Notes: generated from the letters alone by a model not told the origin. Shown: positions 1 through 11,273, counted from the first letter of the stretch. The stretch is 64,000 nt of DNA from Polaribacter sp. BM10 (GCF_002005425.1 NZ_CP019704.1:2934001-2998000); one strand, 5' to 3'. Translations and numbers: made by a program.

Positions 1-3000
1 GTCAGCATCATTTCCAGATGGAGCAACATAATCTATAGTAGATTGCCCTTCAATGTTATCTGGTATTCCATCATTATCAGCATCTAAATCTATGTGATTT
101 GCAATTCCGTCATTATCAAAATCATACACATCAGGAATTCCATCAGAATTTGAGTCAGTATAATTAGTTACAGAACCATCTCCAGCATTTCCATTATCTG
201 TAGTATCTCTGTAATTAGGTGTTCCGTCTCCATCTTCATCACCATCAGCATCATTATTTCCATTTTCTACAAGATCTAAAATACCGTCGTTATCATCATC
301 AATATCTATATTATCTGCGATACCGTCGTTATCTCTGTCTGATGTATCTCTATAATCTAAATCTCCAGCTCCAGGGAAATCGTTATCTGCATCTCCGTAA
401 GCATTTTCTAGATTTGTAATATTTGTAACTTTATCACCGTTACCAAGACCATCATTTACAGTTGAACCTTGTATACTAGTATCATTGTTATCATCAAAAT
501 TATCATCTAAACCATCATTGTCTATATCAGATCCAGATAAAACATTATCTGTATCTCCATTTTCAACAATATCTAAAATACCGTCATTATCAGAATCTGA
601 ATCTAAATAGTCTGGTATGTTATCTACACTACTATCAGTATTTACAGGAGTTAAACCTATTTGACCATCTTCATAATTATCGTCAACTCCATTGTTGTTA
701 GCATCTGTAATAGATGAACCAATTCCACTAGGTGCTACATAATCATTTGAAGTTTGACCTTCTATATTATCTGGTATACCATCGTTATCGGCATCGATAT
801 CAATAAAGTCTAGTTTACCGTCGTTATCAGTATCACCGTTTGGATAAGAATTTGGTGTTCCATCGTTATTTGTGTCAGCACCAGTAACTATTAAAGCATT
901 ATCAGTATTAGCACCATTGGCATCACTACCGTTAGCTAAAGCATTTGTAGGATCACCATCTACAACATCATTAAATCCGTCATTATCAGCATCCGTAAAG
1001 TTATCAGCTTTACCGTCACCGTTTGTATCTGTTCCACCAGCTTCAACCACATCTGCGATACCGTCGTTATCAGCATCTAAATCTAAATGATTTAAGATTC
1101 CGTCGTTATCAGTATCACCAGCAGGATAAGAATTTGGTGTTCCATCGTTATTTGTGTCAGCACCAGTAACGATTAAAACGTTATCAGTATTAGCACCATT
1201 GGCATCACTACCGTTAGCTAAAGCATTTGTAGGATCACCATCTACAACATCATTAAATCCGTCATTATCAGCGTCCGTAAAGTTATCAGCTTTACCGTCA
1301 CCGTTTGTATCTGTTCCACCAGCTTCAACAACATCAGCGATACCGTCGTTATCAGCATCTAAATCTAAATGATCTAAAATTCCGTCATTATCAGTATCAC
1401 CATTTGGATAAGAATTTGGTGTTCCATCATTATTTGTGTCTACACCAGTAACGATTAAAACGTTATCAGTATTAGCACCATTGGCATCACTACCGTTAGC
1501 TAAAGCATTTGTAGGATCACCATCTACAACATCATTAAATCCGTCATTATCAGCATCCGTAAAGTTATCAGCTTTACCGTCACCGTTTGTATCTGTTCCA
1601 CCAGCTTCAACAACATCAGCGATACCGTCGTTATCAGCATCTAAATCTAAATGATCTAAAATTCCGTCATTATCAGTATCACCATTTGGATAAGAATTTG
1701 GTGTCCCATCGTTATTTGTGTCAGCACCAGTAACGATTAAAACGTTATCAGTATTAGCACCATTGGCATCACTACCGTTAGCTAAAGCATTTGTAGGATC
1801 ACCATCTACAACATCGTTAAATCCGTCATTATCAGCGTCCGTAAAGTTATCAGCTTTACCGTCACCGTTTGTATCTGTTCCACCAGCTTCAACAACATCA
1901 GCGATACCGTCGTTATCAGCATCTAAATCTAAATGATCTAAAATTCCGTCATTATCAGTATCACCATTTGGATAAGAATTTGGTGTCCCATCGTTATTTG
2001 TGTCAGCACCAGTAACGATTAAAACGTTATCAGTATTAGCACCATTGGCATCACTACCGTTAGCTAAAGCATTTGTAGGATCACCATCTACAACATCATT
2101 GAATCCGTCATTATCAGCATCCGTAAAGTTATCAGCTTTACCGTCACCGTTTGTATCTGTTCCACCAGCTTCAACAACATCAGCGATACCGTCGTTATCC
2201 GCATCTAAATCTAAATGATCTAAGATTCCGTCGTTATCAGTATCACCGTTTGGATAAGAATTCGGTGTTCCATCGTTATTTGTGTCAGCACCAGTAACGA
2301 TTAAAGCGTTTGCAGTATTAGCACCATTGGCATCACTACCGTTAGCTAAAGCATTTGTAGGATCACCATCGACAACATCATTAAATCCGTCATTATCAGC
2401 ATCCGTAAAGTTATCAGCTTTACCGTCACCGTTTGTATCTGTTCCACCAGCTTCAACAACATCTGCGATACCGTCGTTATCCGCATCTAAATCTAAATGA
2501 TCTAAGATTCCGTCGTTATCAGTATCACCGTTTGGATAAGAATTAGGCGTTCCATCGTTATTTGTGTCAGCACCAGTAACGATTAAAACGTTATCAGTAT
2601 TAGCACCATTGGCATCACTACCGTTAGCTAAAGCATTTGTAGGATCACCATCTACAACATCATTAAATCCGTCATTATCAGCATCTACAAAGTTGTCAGC
2701 TTTACCGTCACCGTTTGCATCTGTACCACCAGCTTCAACAACATCAGCGATACCGTCGTTATCCGCATCTAAATCTAAATGATCTAAGATTCCGTCGTTA
2801 TCAGTATCACCGTTTGGATAAGAATTCGGTGTTCCATCGTTATTTGTGTCAGCACCAGTAACGATTAAAGCGTTATCAGTATTAGTACCATTGGCATCAC
2901 TACCGTTAGCTAAAGCATTTGTAGGGTCACCATCCACAACATCATTGAATCCGTCATTATCAGCATCCGTAAAGTTATCAGCTTTACCGTCACCGTTTGT

Positions 3001-6000
3001 ATCTGTACCACCAGCTTCAACAACATCAGCGATACCGTCGTTATCCGCATCTAAATCTAAATGATCTAAGATTCCGTCGTTATCAGTATCACCGTTTGGA
3101 TAAGAATTAGGTATTCCATCGTTATTTGTGTCAGCACCAGTAACGATTAAAGCGTTTGCAGTATTTTCTGAAGTACCATCTTGACCAACATCACCATCCA
3201 CAACATCATTAAATCCGTCATTATCAGTATCTACGAAGTTATCAGCTTTACCGTCACCGTTTGTGTCTGTTCCACCAGCTTCAACAATATCTGCAATACC
3301 GTCATTATCTGAATCTAAATCTTGAGTATTTGGAATACCATCTCCATCAGAATCTAAGTTAGGGATTGTATTACCACCGTTATCAACATCATATAAATCA
3401 TCTAAACCGTTATTGTTAGCATCATTAATTAAAGTACCATTGGCATTAATATTGTCAACTTTACCGTCACCGTTTGTGTCTGTTCCACCAGCTTCAACAA
3501 TATCTGGAATACCATCGTTATCAGAATCTAAATCTAAATGATTTGGAATTCCGTCGTTATCTGAATCTATTGGTAAACAGTCTAAGAAAATTCCGAAAGC
3601 AACACCTTGTGAAGAACCATTTACAGTGTTTTTAAGAACAACTCTAATTGTATTGGCTTTATTTGATTTTAAAACATAAAAACCATTTCCTCCAGAACCA
3701 GTGTTATTTCCTTCTAAAAATGCTTCTTTAGCATTTATACTAGAATTTGTAAAAGTATTAGGTATGTTATCTAATAATTCCCAGTTTGTACCCGAAGTAT
3801 AGTATTGTGCTTTTTCTGTAATTTCATCTGTACTTTCACCATCTGCAACTACAAGGTTTGGTGTGAATACAATATTATTATTTAAACCTGTGAATCGAAT
3901 TGTAAAGTCGATTTCAGAAGAAGGTTTACCAGAAGGATTGTAAAGAACTTCATTATCTGGTGTTGTATCGTAATATTGTTTTAAATGTGGATTTGGATTT
4001 GCATCCCAAGCAGCCATATCTACAGGAACAAAATCTGTTGTTAACCCATTTTTAGCTGATGCTGAAACAACAGTAGCTGTTATAGTAGAGCCATCTGGCA
4101 TTGTAAATGTTTTGCTGTCTCCTAAGTTTATACCGTTTGTGAAATCTCCATCCCAATTTAACCAAAAGATATTGTCTCTAAAAGCACCCAATAAAGGAGC
4201 TGAATTACCTAGGTTATTACCACTACAATCCATTTCGTCTACATCAGGTATACCATCATTATCGTTATCTAAATCGAAAAGATCTGCTACACCATCATTA
4301 TCAATATCATTTTTATCTCTGTAGTCTAAATCACCCGAACCAGGGAAATCATTGTCTTGATCGCCGTAAGCAGTATCTAGAGTAGCTGCATTAGTTACTT
4401 TATTACCATTACCTAAACCATCATTTACAGTAGAACCTTCTGTGTTACTATCGTCATTGTCATCAAAATTATCGTCTAAACCGTCACCATCAGTATCATT
4501 ACCAGATGCGCCATTATCAGTATCTCCATTTTCTAAAACATCATCTATACCGTCATTATCTGAGTCTAAATCTAAATAATCTGGGATAGAATCGTTTGAA
4601 GCATCTGTATTAACAGGAGTTAAGCCGATTTGTCCATTTTCATAATTATCATCTACACCGTTATTATTAGAGTCTGTAATTGATGTTCCTATTCCGCTTG
4701 GTGCAACATAACCATTTGAAGTTTGACCTTCTATATTATCTGGAATACCATCGTTATCTGCATCTATATCTAAGTGATTAGAAATTCCGTCTCCATCAGT
4801 ATCACAATTAGGTGATAATATTGAAAATGGTAAATTTCTTCTTGAAATGGTTGAACTAGAGTATTCTACATCTAATGAATGTTGTCCTGTATTTTCAAAA
4901 AATAAAACAGTAATTTCATGTATACCTTCTTTTAAAGGAATGTTGTCTCCAGTTACTAAACCAGCAGCAGCATGTAAACCGTCATAATCTACTACCTGAT
5001 TTCCGTCTATAAAAAGTTTAGAACCATCATCAGAATTTAAGTAAAAAGTATAATTTGTAGTTGATGGAATATTTATATAACCACTATATCTAATACTATA
5101 CGTTTGGGTATCTGATGGTGTAACCATTTCTTGTAAAGCCGTTACATCAAAATTAGTAACTGTACCAGTAGCAGTAGCACCAGTAGTAGGAATATTATCT
5201 ACTGTATTTCCGCTAGGAACACTATCATAAAATTCATAATTTAAACTACCTACACAAGAGGCTATTTCAACTGTATCTAAAATACCATCATTATCATCAT
5301 CTAAATCATCAGAATCTACAATTCCATCTTTATCAGAATCTTTAAAATCTCTATAGTCTAAATCTCCATCTCCAGGATTAAAGTTGTCATCGTTATCACC
5401 ATAAGCATTTTCTAATGAGTTGATATCTGTAACCTTATTACCACTGTTTAATCCGTCATTAACGGTAGCTCCAGAAATGCTAGAATCGTCATTATCATCA
5501 AAAGCATTGTCTAAACCATCGTTGTCTGAATCTGAACCAGTTAAGGAGTTTTTATCATTTCCATTTTCTCTGATATCTGTTATGCCATCATTATCTGAGT
5601 CTAAATCTAAATAATCTGGATTGTCTATACCATCTGTGTTTTCTGGATCGAAACCTATTATTGCACCAGATTCATAATTATCATCTACACCATTATTATT
5701 AGTATCTGTAATAGTATTTGCGATACCACTTGGAGCTATGTAACCATTTGAAGTTTGACCTTCTATATTATCTGGAATACCATCATTATCTGCATCAATA
5801 TCTAGATGATTTGGTAATGTATCAGAGTCTGAGTTAGCAGGAGTATTTCCTGTGCCAGCAGAACTAGGTACACCATTTGTAGTACCAGATGTACCAACAT
5901 TTCCATCTGCTTGACCATCTCTATTAGTATCTGTACCACCAGATTCGATAACATCTGTTATTCCGTCGTTATCAGAATCTAAGTCTAATGAGTTTGGAAC

Positions 6001-7809
6001 ACCATCACCATCTGAATCGATATCTTCATATAATACAGGTGGAGTACTCCAGTTATTACTAGGAATACAAGGTTCTAAAGTTATTGAGTGAAAAGAAGGT
6101 TGGTTAGAAGATATACCATTACCAAAACGTATACTTATAGATGAACTAAGTGCATAAGTAGCAGTTATTTGATATTCTGGTTTATCTACAGCTATTTCTT
6201 CTCCAAGAGTACCATCACTTATAAATCCTTTATTAAAACCACCTGCGTTGGCTGGTTGACCTGTTAAAGGATTTAAATTATTTGGGTTGTCTGTTTGTAA
6301 AATATCAGTATAGCCATCTTTGTAAGTAACAAATTCATATAAATCATTATCAATAGTTGATAATATGTAAGTTGTTTTTGGTGCAGGTGTGTTTGTATCT
6401 GCAACAACAAAATCTATTTTAAATTCTGTAAAACTTGTAGGGCTTGCATGCTGAATTTGTGGTTGAAAATTGTTATCTATTCCAGCAGTTGTTTCTGGTA
6501 CATCTAAACTAATTATTGACGTATCTGTAGAAGATACAATTGTTACAATGGCATCTACTCCAGGATAAACATCATTATATAAAAATTGACTACCAACTGT
6601 TGGTGAATTAACATTAGATCCGTTATAAGAAAAAGGCCCATTGGCAGAACTAAATATAGGAGCTGCTTTAGTATTACAGTCTACCAAGTTTCTTTCATCT
6701 GTATCTAAAATACCATCATTATCATCATCTAAATCTACATCATCTGCGATACCATCATTGTCATTATCTGGCGGTGTTACAGTTATTATAACAGAAGCAG
6801 TATCACAATTAGAAGTTGAAGCTTTTTCACATATTCTATATACTAATGTATAAGTTCCTACTGGTGTATTTGGTGAAACATTTACAGCGCCTGTAGATGT
6901 ATTTAAGCTAATATTAGAATTAGTTGTACTAAGTTGTGTAAGATTAACTGTTGACAGCGTTGGTGCTACAGTTTTTAAAATATCATTAGATAAAACATTA
7001 TTTACAACTGTACCACTAACGCCATAAGCTGTAGTTGCGCTCTCGTTTACGGCGTCTATTATACTAGCCGTTTTTAATGTGAAATTACCTAAAAAACCTG
7101 CTCCTCTTACTCCGTTCGAATTATTATTATCTGTATAAACAATTGTAACTGTTCTTACTGACTTAGACCCAAAATCTACAATGATAGACCCGTTATCATT
7201 ATTGTCTGAATCTGCTCTTGCAGTAGATGATCGTGCAGAATTAATAGTTGTAGAAGCTACCGTAGTGTTTGGTGGGTCTACTATTGTTATTGAGTTTGGT
7301 GAGCCTGCATTACTTGTAACAGCAACTCTATCGACCCTACCATTACTATGATCTATGTCTGAAATACCAAATCTAAGATTAGTTATATTTTGACTAAAAG
7401 TTAATGTGATGGTTACAGGCGAATTTGCATTTGCTCTACCAGTGTCTGCTGGGTCAAACGCAATTCCAAGATCATCTACACCACCAAATAAACCGCCAGA
7501 AGCACGATCTATTCTTGGAAACCTCATGTTAGTACCATTAACGATTCCATCGAAAAAATTACCATCTGCTGCGTTACGAGTAATGTTAATTGTAACCGAT
7601 TCTTGCTTAAAACCAGCAGGCGTTGTTAAATTAACAGTACCAGAAGTTGAACCTTGTGGCCAATTTGCTGTACTCCAATCTATACTTGATTGAGCTAAAA
7701 CGTTAGATGAATTTAAAATACCTATTAATGTGAATAGGACTAGGGTAGTATGCAATTTAAAACGAAGTATTCCCCCAAATATTTTCGCTTTCTTTACATA
7801 TGTTAGCAT
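1..7809 (-). CDS. Giant secreted TSP3-repeat adhesin (3' end outside window)
   Basis: The frame is open from the ATG at 7809 to the window edge, giving 2,603 codons with no stop. An in-frame TAA at 7827-7825 makes this ATG the first available start. Residues 1-39 form a signal peptide (basic start, hydrophobic core, cleavage near VLA-Q). Next come an N-terminal beta-rich domain (about 41-245), an Ig/cadherin-like domain typical of Bacteroidota adhesins (about 246-341) and the first DxDxDGxxD calcium-binding TSP3 repeats. A unique domain follows (about 371-585), then TSP3 repeats, a PA14-like domain (about 853-1000, with [15 protein letters not shown]), more TSP3 repeats, another unique domain (about 1196-1410), and an acidic TSP3 array to the edge. 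Such proteins usually carry a C-terminal type IX sorting domain, which would lie outside the window. The gldKLMN genes in this window would serve that export. The ligand is unknown; PA14 suggests glycan binding. Confidence 0.93.
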   Translation of the reverse strand, partial: MLTYVKKAKIFGGILRFKLHTTLVLFTLIGILNSSNVLAQSSIDWSTANWPQGSTSGTVNLTTPAGFKQESVTINITRNAADGNFFDGIVNGTNMRFPRIDRASGGLFGGVDDLGIAFDPADTGRANANSPVTITLTFSQNITNLRFGISDIDHSNGRVDRVAVTSNAGSPNSITIVDPPNTTVASTTINSARSSTARADSDNNDNGSIIVDFGSKSVRTVTIVYTDNNNSNGVRGAGFLGNFTLKTASIIDAVNESATTAYGVSGTVVNNVLSNDILKTVAPTLSTVNLTQLSTTNSNISLNTSTGAVNVSPNTPVGTYTLVYRICEKASTSNCDTASVIITVTPPDNDNDGIADDVDLDDDNDGILDTDERNLVDCNTKAAPIFSSANGPFSYNGSNVNSPTVGSQFLYNDVYPGVDAIVTIVSSTDTSIISLDVPETTAGIDNNFQPQIQHASPTSFTEFKIDFVVADTNTPAPKTTYILSTIDNDLYEFVTYKDGYTDILQTDNPNNLNPLTGQPANAGGFNKGFISDGTLGEEIAVDKPEYQITATYALSSSISIRFGNGISSNQPSFHSITLEPCIPSNNWSTPPVLYEDIDSDGDGVPNSLDLDSDNDGITDVIESGGTDTNRDGQADGNVGTSGTTNGVPSSAGTGNTPANSDSDTLPNHLDIDADNDGIPDNIEGQTSNGYIAPSGIANTITDTNNNGVDDNYESGAIIGFDPENTDGIDNPDYLDLDSDNDGITDIRENGNDKNSLTGSDSDNDGLDNAFDDNDDSSISGATVNDGLNSGNKVTDINSLENAYGDNDDNFNPGDGDLDYRDFKDSDKDGIVDSDDLDDDNDGILDTVEIASCVGSLNYEFYDSVPSGNTVDNIPTTGATATGTVTNFDVTALQEMVTPSDTQTYSIRYSGYINIPSTTNYTFYLNSDDGSKLFIDGNQVVDYDGLHAAAGLVTGDNIPLKEGIHEITVLFFENTGQHSLDVEYSSSTISRRNLPFSILSPNCDTDGDGISNHLDIDADNDGIPDNIEGQTSNGYVAPSGIGTSITDSNNNGVDDNYENGQIGLTPVNTDASNDSIPDYLDLDSDNDGIDDVLENGDTDNGASGNDTDGDGLDDNFDDNDDSNTEGSTVNDGLGNGNKVTNAATLDTAYGDQDNDFPGSGDLDYRDKNDIDNDGVADLFDLDNDNDGIPDVDEMDCSGNNLGNSAPLLGAFRDNIFWLNWDGDFTNGINLGDSKTFTMPDGSTITATVVSASAKNGLTTDFVPVDMAAWDANPNPHLKQYYDTTPDNEVLYNPSGKPSSEIDFTIRFTGLNNNIVFTPNLVVADGESTDEITEKAQYYTSGTNWELLDNIPNTFTNSSINAKEAFLEGNNTGSGGNGFYVLKSNKANTIRVVLKNTVNGSSQGVAFGIFLDCLPIDSDNDGIPNHLDLDSDNDGIPDIVEAGGTDTNGDGKVDNINANGTLINDANNNGLDDLYDVDNGGNTIPNLDSDGDGIPNTQDLDSDNDGIADIVEAGGTDTNGDGKADNFVDTDNDGFNDVVDGDVGQDGTSENTANALIVTGADTNNDGIPNSYPNGDTDNDGILDHLDLDADNDGIADVVEAGGTDTNGDGKADNFTDADNDGFNDVVDGDPTNALANGSDANGTNTDNALIVTGADTNNDGTPNSYPNGDTDNDGILDHLDLDADNDGIADVVEAGGTDANGDGKADNFVDADNDGFNDVVDGDPTNALANGSDANGANTDNVLIVTGADTNNDGTPNSYPNGDTDNDGILDHLDLDADNDGIADVVEAGGTDTNGDGKADNFTDADNDGFNDVVDGDPTNALANGSDANGANTANALIVTGADTNNDGTPNSYPNGDTDNDGILDHLDLDADNDGIADVVEAGGTDTNGDGKADNFTDADNDGFNDVVDGDPTNALANGSDANGANTDNVLIVTGADTNNDGTPNSYPNGDTDNDGILDHLDLDADNDGIADVVEAGGTDTNGDGKADNFTDADNDGFNDVVDGDPTNALANGSDANGANTDNVLIVTGADTNNDGTPNSYPNGDTDNDGILDHLDLDADNDGIADVVEAGGTDTNGDGKADNFTDADNDGFNDVVDGDPTNALANGSDANGANTDNVLIVTGVDTNNDGTPNSYPNGDTDNDGILDHLDLDADNDGIADVVEAGGTDTNGDGKADNFTDADNDGFNDVVDGDPTNALANGSDANGANTDNVLIVTGADTNNDGTPNSYPAGDTDNDGILNHLDLDADNDGIADVVEAGGTDTNGDGKADNFTDADNDGFNDVVDGDPTNALANGSDANGANTDNALIVTGADTNNDGTPNSYPNGDTDNDGKLDFIDIDADNDGIPDNIEGQTSNDYVAPSGIGSSITDANNNGVDDNYEDGQIGLTPVNTDSSVDNIPDYLDSDSDNDGILDIVENGDTDNVLSGSDIDNDGLDDNFDDNNDTSIQGSTVNDGLGNGDKVTNITNLENAYGDADNDFPGAGDLDYRDTSDRDNDGIADNIDIDDDNDGILDLVENGNNDADGDEDGDGTPNYRDTTDNGNAGDGSVTNYTDSNSDGIPDVYDFDNDGIANHIDLDADNDGIPDNIEGQSTIDYVAPSGNDAD
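345..780 (-). repeat. Copy 1 of a ~440-bp diverged super-repeat in the adhesin
   Basis: This block encodes a characteristic order of segments: GQTSN, PSGIG, a [12 protein letters not shown] stretch, [12 protein letters not shown], a VNDGL/GNKVT linker, and GDLDYRD. The same order recurs at about 4308-4750 and 5335-5780. The copies are clearly diverged, unlike the 282-bp array. Confidence 0.75.
842..3097 (-). repeat. Eight tandem 282-bp repeats (94 aa each) inside the adhesin
   Basis: The same 282-bp block recurs eight times with only scattered substitutions. One anchor point falls at 872, 1154, 1436, 1718, 2000, 2282, 2564 and 2846, exactly 282 bp apart. Each unit encodes 94 residues of TSP3 calcium-binding loops (for example [20 protein letters not shown]) plus a short linker ending in [15 protein letters not shown] ninth, clearly diverged unit lies at about 3110-3390. 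The near-identity at DNA level implies recent duplication or gene conversion, so copy number may vary between strains and could be mis-assembled from short reads. Confidence 0.95.
4308..4750 (-). repeat. Copy 2 of the ~440-bp diverged super-repeat
   Basis: It has the same segment order as the block at 345-780: [58 protein letters not shown]. It lies just downstream (in transcript order) of the PA14-like domain. Confidence 0.75.
5335..5780 (-). repeat. Copy 3 of the ~440-bp diverged super-repeat
   Basis: It has the same segment order as the blocks at 345-780 and 4308-4750. It precedes the PA14-like domain, so the protein is built as repeat block, folded domain, repeat block, repeated. Confidence 0.75.
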
Positions 7810-7945
7810 AAAATAAAAAAATTTTTAAGAGCACAAAAGTAATCATTATTTATCGTGCATCATTATTTTGACACCAATAAGTTATAATGGTCACATAAAT
7901 ATTAACTATCATGAAATAATCATAAAGATATTCCCTGTTGAATAA

Positions 7946-7968
7946 TTATTTATATTAATTCTAAATAA
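7946..7968. promoter_or_regulatory. Candidate operator 1 (23-bp palindrome)
   Basis: This 23-bp imperfect palindrome has arms TTATTTA and TAAATAA separated by nine bases. It lies just upstream of the -33 element of the promoter for the PepSY protein. The same arms recur at 8007-8029. The inner positions shared by both boxes are A9, T11, A13, T15 and C16. By position and by the downstream gene type, an iron-responsive repressor is a reasonable guess; the regulator is not identified. Confidence 0.55.
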
Positions 7969-7970
7969 AA

Positions 7971-8001
7971 TTGTATTTGTCAAAGTAATTTTTATATTTG
8001 C
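7971..8001 (+). promoter_or_regulatory. Bacteroidota-type promoter for the PepSY gene
   Basis: A TTG at 7971-7973 and TATATTTGC at 7993-8001 are separated by 19 bp. They fit the Bacteroidota primary-sigma consensus TTG-N19-TAnnTTTG. Transcription would start near 8007, inside the second palindrome. Confidence 0.65.
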
Positions 8002-8006
8002 ATTCG

Positions 8007-8029
8007 TTATTTAAAGTGAGTCTAAATAA
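8007..8029. promoter_or_regulatory. Candidate operator 2 (23-bp palindrome over the start site)
   Basis: The arms are TTATTTA and TAAATAA with a nine-base centre, the same architecture as 7946-7968. The box covers the expected transcription start. Two matching boxes centred 61 bp apart around one promoter suggest cooperative or looping repression. Confidence 0.6.
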
Positions 8030-8044
8030 ATATAATTTCTATTG

Positions 8045-9175
8045 ATGAAACAAAAAACTACATATACTTTTAGAAAACTAATAAACGATATTCATCTTTG
8101 GCTTGGTTTAGCCAGTGGAATTGTACTTTTTGTGGTCTGTTTAACGGGTACAGTTTTAGCATTTGAACACGAGATAAAAGATTTTTTTGCTGAAAAGCTT
8201 ACAATTGAAGAAACAAATGAAAAAATAGCCATTTCTTCTCTTGTTAATACGCTAAAAGAAAAAGAAATAGGCTTTGTTACCGGAGTTACACTTCCTTCAG
8301 AAGATTTAAAGCCTTATGTTTTTAATGTAAAAAAAGATTTAAAAGAAAGAAGAGGCGCAAAAGTATTGGTAAATCCTTTTAATGCAGAAGTAAAGAAAGT
8401 ACAAAAAACAAGTGCAGATGCTTTTTTACTTGTCATGTTTAAATTGCATAGGTGGTTAATGTTAGATACAACTGTTGGTAGACCAATTGTAGGTATTGCT
8501 ACAATAATATTTTTGATTCTTTCTATTACCGGAATTGTTCTTTGGTTTCCAAGAAAAATTAAATTAAAAAACTTTAAGCAAGGATTTAAAATAAAATTCA
8601 ACGCAAATTGGAAAAGAATAAATCATGATTTACATAATACTTTAGGTTTTTACGCTTGTATTTTTATCATAATCATGGGTTTAACTGGTTTATGTTGGTC
8701 TTTTGAAGGTTATAGAGAAGGTTTAAGTACAGTTCTTAGTACGAAGGTTTTTAATCGTTCTAGTGTTAAACTTAATGTAGATAAAATACCTACGGATAAA
8801 ATATTAACTGTAGATGAGTTGATTACTACTGCTAATAAAACTTTAGATTATAAAGGTGAGCTGTCGGTAACTTTTCCGAGTAAAAGAAACAACTATTATA
8901 GTTTTAGAAAGTCTGATGAATCAAGTTTTTCTCCCGTTTTTACAGATAAATTATATTTAGATGCCTCAGGCAAAGTTTTGGCTGTAGATTATTTTAAAGA
9001 CAAACCGTTTAATGTAAAAACAGCTTCTTTAATAAAACCTTTACATACAGGAGAAATATACGGAATGCTTTCTAAGATTATATATTTCTTAGCATGTTTA
9101 ATTGCAACAAGTTTACCTGTTACCGGAACAATAATTTGGTTGAATAAATTAAAGAAAAATAAAAAAAAGAAGTAG
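8045..9175 (+). CDS. PepSY-associated transmembrane protein
   Basis: This 376-aa inner-membrane protein belongs to the PepSY_TM family (PiuB-like), often linked to siderophore or metal uptake in Bacteroidota. Four hydrophobic segments are visible: near residue 20 (WLGLASGIVLFVVCLTGTVLA), near 150 (IVGIATIIFLILSITGIVLWF), near 200 (FYACIFIIIMGLTGL) and near 350 (IIYFLACLIATSLPVTGTIIWL). Soluble stretches with PepSY-like character lie between them. I chose the ATG at 8045 over the in-frame TTG directly before it. The gene stands alone, convergent with the nuclease gene, and its promoter sits between two palindromes, pointing to metal-dependent control. Ferric-siderophore reduction has been proposed for relatives, but the exact role is not shown by the sequence. 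Confidence 0.88.
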   Translation: MKQKTTYTFRKLINDIHLWLGLASGIVLFVVCLTGTVLAFEHEIKDFFAEKLTIEETNEKIAISSLVNTLKEKEIGFVTGVTLPSEDLKPYVFNVKKDLKERRGAKVLVNPFNAEVKKVQKTSADAFLLVMFKLHRWLMLDTTVGRPIVGIATIIFLILSITGIVLWFPRKIKLKNFKQGFKIKFNANWKRINHDLHNTLGFYACIFIIIMGLTGLCWSFEGYREGLSTVLSTKVFNRSSVKLNVDKIPTDKILTVDELITTANKTLDYKGELSVTFPSKRNNYYSFRKSDESSFSPVFTDKLYLDASGKVLAVDYFKDKPFNVKTASLIKPLHTGEIYGMLSKIIYFLACLIATSLPVTGTIIWLNKLKKNKKKK

Positions 9176-9188
9176 AAAAATAATAAAC

Positions 9189-10586
9189 TTATACTTTTTC
9201 TGAAGATTCAATACTATTGATGTCTTCATTAAAAGTATTTTTTTTCTTTAAATATGCTGCAATAATTCTTTGTACATCTCTGTTGTCTTTTTTAGGCTGA
9301 ACAAAAAATTGATAATCTTCTGGATTAGTTAATTGATTCGCTTGATCAGAATCTACATAACCAAAACCTTTGTAAATTCCGTCTAAAATTAAAGCAAAAC
9401 CAACTTCATTTTCTGATCTTCCGGTTTCTTTAATTACTAGATTTTCTGCTCCAATTCCTACAGAGTTTATTGCATCTTTTACGCGTAGATTATAATTTTC
9501 TACAGATTCTTTACCACAACAAACTCCTTTACATTCTTTAATTTGATAATGAAAACAGCTAGATACATTGGTTTGTAAATGGCAATATTTCGGGCAAAGT
9601 TCAAATTCTTCGCACAAATTTTCTATATGCTTTCTAGCTTCTGCAACAGAGTAATATTTCATCATTGCATTCGGAATTAATTTTAACCGATTATATGCTA
9701 AATGAATGATTCCTTTTTGGTCTTCGTAAGAAAATAAACCAACAGCTTCTCCAGATTTTCTTTGTGCTCTATTATATTTAGGATAAATACTTTTAATTTC
9801 TTCCGACTCGTGCAATAATGCCAATAATTCACTACCTGTTTTGATGAAAGAAATATCGGCAGTTTCTAAACACATGTTTTGTTCTTTCTTTTTTTTGTCA
9901 TAAAAATGACTAATAACACGCTGTTTTATATTGTTAGCTTTACCAACATAAATTACTTCTTTATCGCTATTCTTAAAATAATAAACACCAAATGTTTCAG
10001 GTAAATTGTCTACAATTTTTTTATCTAATAAAGGTGGTAAGGTTGCTTGTCTAGAGCGAGTGTTTAAAAAAGAATTAATTATAAAATTACCATCTCTTTC
10101 TATCAATCGTCTAAATAATTCTGTAGTTGCTTCTGCATCGCCTTTTGCTCTGTGCCTACCATTAATAGAAATGTTTTCTACAGTGCAAATATTACCCAAG
10201 CTGTAAGAATTTAAACCGGGCATAATTTTTCTAGATAAACGAACCGTACACAGTTTTTTTCGTTTAAAATTAAAACCTAAATTTTTAAACTCTTCGTGAA
10301 TTATATTATAATCGAAATTAACATTGTGTGCCACAAAAACTCTGTCTTTTGTAATTTCTTCGATCTTTTTAGCAATCTCATAAAACTTCGGTGCATTTCT
10401 AACCATGGCATTTGTAATACCGGTAAGATTGGTTATAAATGCGGGTATGTTTTGTTCTGGATTTACTAAGGATGTAAACTCATCTACAATTTTTTTTCCG
10501 TCGAAAACAAAAATGGATATTTCGGTTATTTTCGAACCTTTATATCCATTTCCTGTGGTTTCTATGTCTACTACTGTATATAGCAA
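9189..10586 (-). CDS. DnaQ-like 3'-5' exonuclease fused to a GIY-YIG nuclease domain
   Basis: This 465-aa protein has two nuclease domains. Residues about 1-170 are a DEDDh exonuclease: VDIETTG supplies the first acidic pair, VAHNVNFDYN the second acidic motif and HRAKGDAEAT the final H and D. Residues about 195-280 are a UvrC/Cho-type GIY-YIG domain (GVYYFKN...IYVGKANNIKQR). The C-terminal part has four spaced cysteines (CPKYCHLQTNVSSC and CKGVCCG). This architecture is common in Bacteroidota and is thought to act in DNA repair. The start is a TTG directly abutting the rpe stop codon. An in-frame TAA precedes it and no later start would keep the first catalytic motif, so the TTG is forced. 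It is probably co-transcribed with rpe. Confidence 0.88.
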   Translation of the reverse strand: MLYTVVDIETTGNGYKGSKITEISIFVFDGKKIVDEFTSLVNPEQNIPAFITNLTGITNAMVRNAPKFYEIAKKIEEITKDRVFVAHNVNFDYNIIHEEFKNLGFNFKRKKLCTVRLSRKIMPGLNSYSLGNICTVENISINGRHRAKGDAEATTELFRRLIERDGNFIINSFLNTRSRQATLPPLLDKKIVDNLPETFGVYYFKNSDKEVIYVGKANNIKQRVISHFYDKKKKEQNMCLETADISFIKTGSELLALLHESEEIKSIYPKYNRAQRKSGEAVGLFSYEDQKGIIHLAYNRLKLIPNAMMKYYSVAEARKHIENLCEEFELCPKYCHLQTNVSSCFHYQIKECKGVCCGKESVENYNLRVKDAINSVGIGAENLVIKETGRSENEVGFALILDGIYKGFGYVDSDQANQLTNPEDYQFFVQPKKDNRDVQRIIAAYLKKKNTFNEDINSIESSEKV

Positions 10587-11243
10587 TTACTGTATAATAT
10601 TTTTTAAATCGGCAATTGTTTCTGTAGGGTTTTCTGCTCCAAAAACATAACTGCCGGCAACCAATACATTTGCGCCAGCTTCTATTAATTTATTAGCATT
10701 TAAATTTGTTACACCACCATCTATTTCTATTTGGCAAGAAGATTCTGTAAACTCTATTAAATGTTTTAATTGGCTTACTTTTTTATACGTATTTTCTATA
10801 AATGATTGTCCGCCAAAACCCGGGTTAACACTCATAATACAAACCAAATCTAAATCTGCAATAATGTCTTCTAAAACTGCAATTGGTGTGTGCGGATTTA
10901 AGGCAACTCCTGCTTTCATTCCGGCAGCTTTTATGGCTTGCACTGTTCTGTGTAAATGTGTACAAGCTTCATAATGCACTGTTAAAATATCTGCACCTAA
11001 ATCTGCAAATGTTTGAATGTATTGATCCGGATTTACAATCATTAAATGTACGTCGATTGTTTTAGTAGCGTGTTTTTTAATGGCTTTTAAAACAGGCATT
11101 CCAAAAGAAATGTTTGGTACAAAAACGCCATCCATAATATCTATATGAAACCAATCTGCTTCACTATTATTAACCATTTCTATATCGCGCTGTAAGTTGG
11201 CAAAATCTGCTGCTAAAACCGAAGGTGCAATTAAATTACTCAT
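10587..11243 (-). CDS. rpe: Ribulose-phosphate 3-epimerase
   Basis: This 218-aa TIM-barrel enzyme interconverts ribulose 5-phosphate and xylulose 5-phosphate in the pentose phosphate pathway. Family motifs are present: HIDIMDGVFVPNISFG near residue 33 (metal and catalytic Asp), VHLMI, VNPGFGGQ near 140 (phosphate-binding) and IDGGV near 173. The length is normal. The ATG at 11243 lies about 30 nt behind a good -7 element. The stop codon is immediately followed by the nuclease TTG start in the same frame. Confidence 0.97.
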   Translation of the reverse strand: MSNLIAPSVLAADFANLQRDIEMVNNSEADWFHIDIMDGVFVPNISFGMPVLKAIKKHATKTIDVHLMIVNPDQYIQTFADLGADILTVHYEACTHLHRTVQAIKAAGMKAGVALNPHTPIAVLEDIIADLDLVCIMSVNPGFGGQSFIENTYKKVSQLKHLIEFTESSCQIEIDGGVTNLNANKLIEAGANVLVAGSYVFGAENPTETIADLKNIIQ

Positions 11244-11273
11244 GTGTTTGTTGTTGTGTTGTTATTTAGTTTT

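Noticed and set aside
219..419. Plus-strand ORF rich in His and Tyr
   Set aside because: It is antisense to Asp/Asn-rich adhesin codons, has no start context and no homology by eye.
872..3064. Eight plus-strand ORFs of 72 codons each, starting MSAPVTIK or similar, 282 bp apart
   Set aside because: They are the antisense of the adhesin repeats. The DxDxDG codons (GAT, GGT, GCT) give open frames on the other strand. The minus frame runs 2,603 codons without stop and carries a signal peptide and calcium motifs.
842..3097. Regular repeat spacing that could look like a CRISPR array
   Set aside because: Units are 282 bp and contiguous, with no unique spacers, and encode a protein repeat. No cas genes are present.
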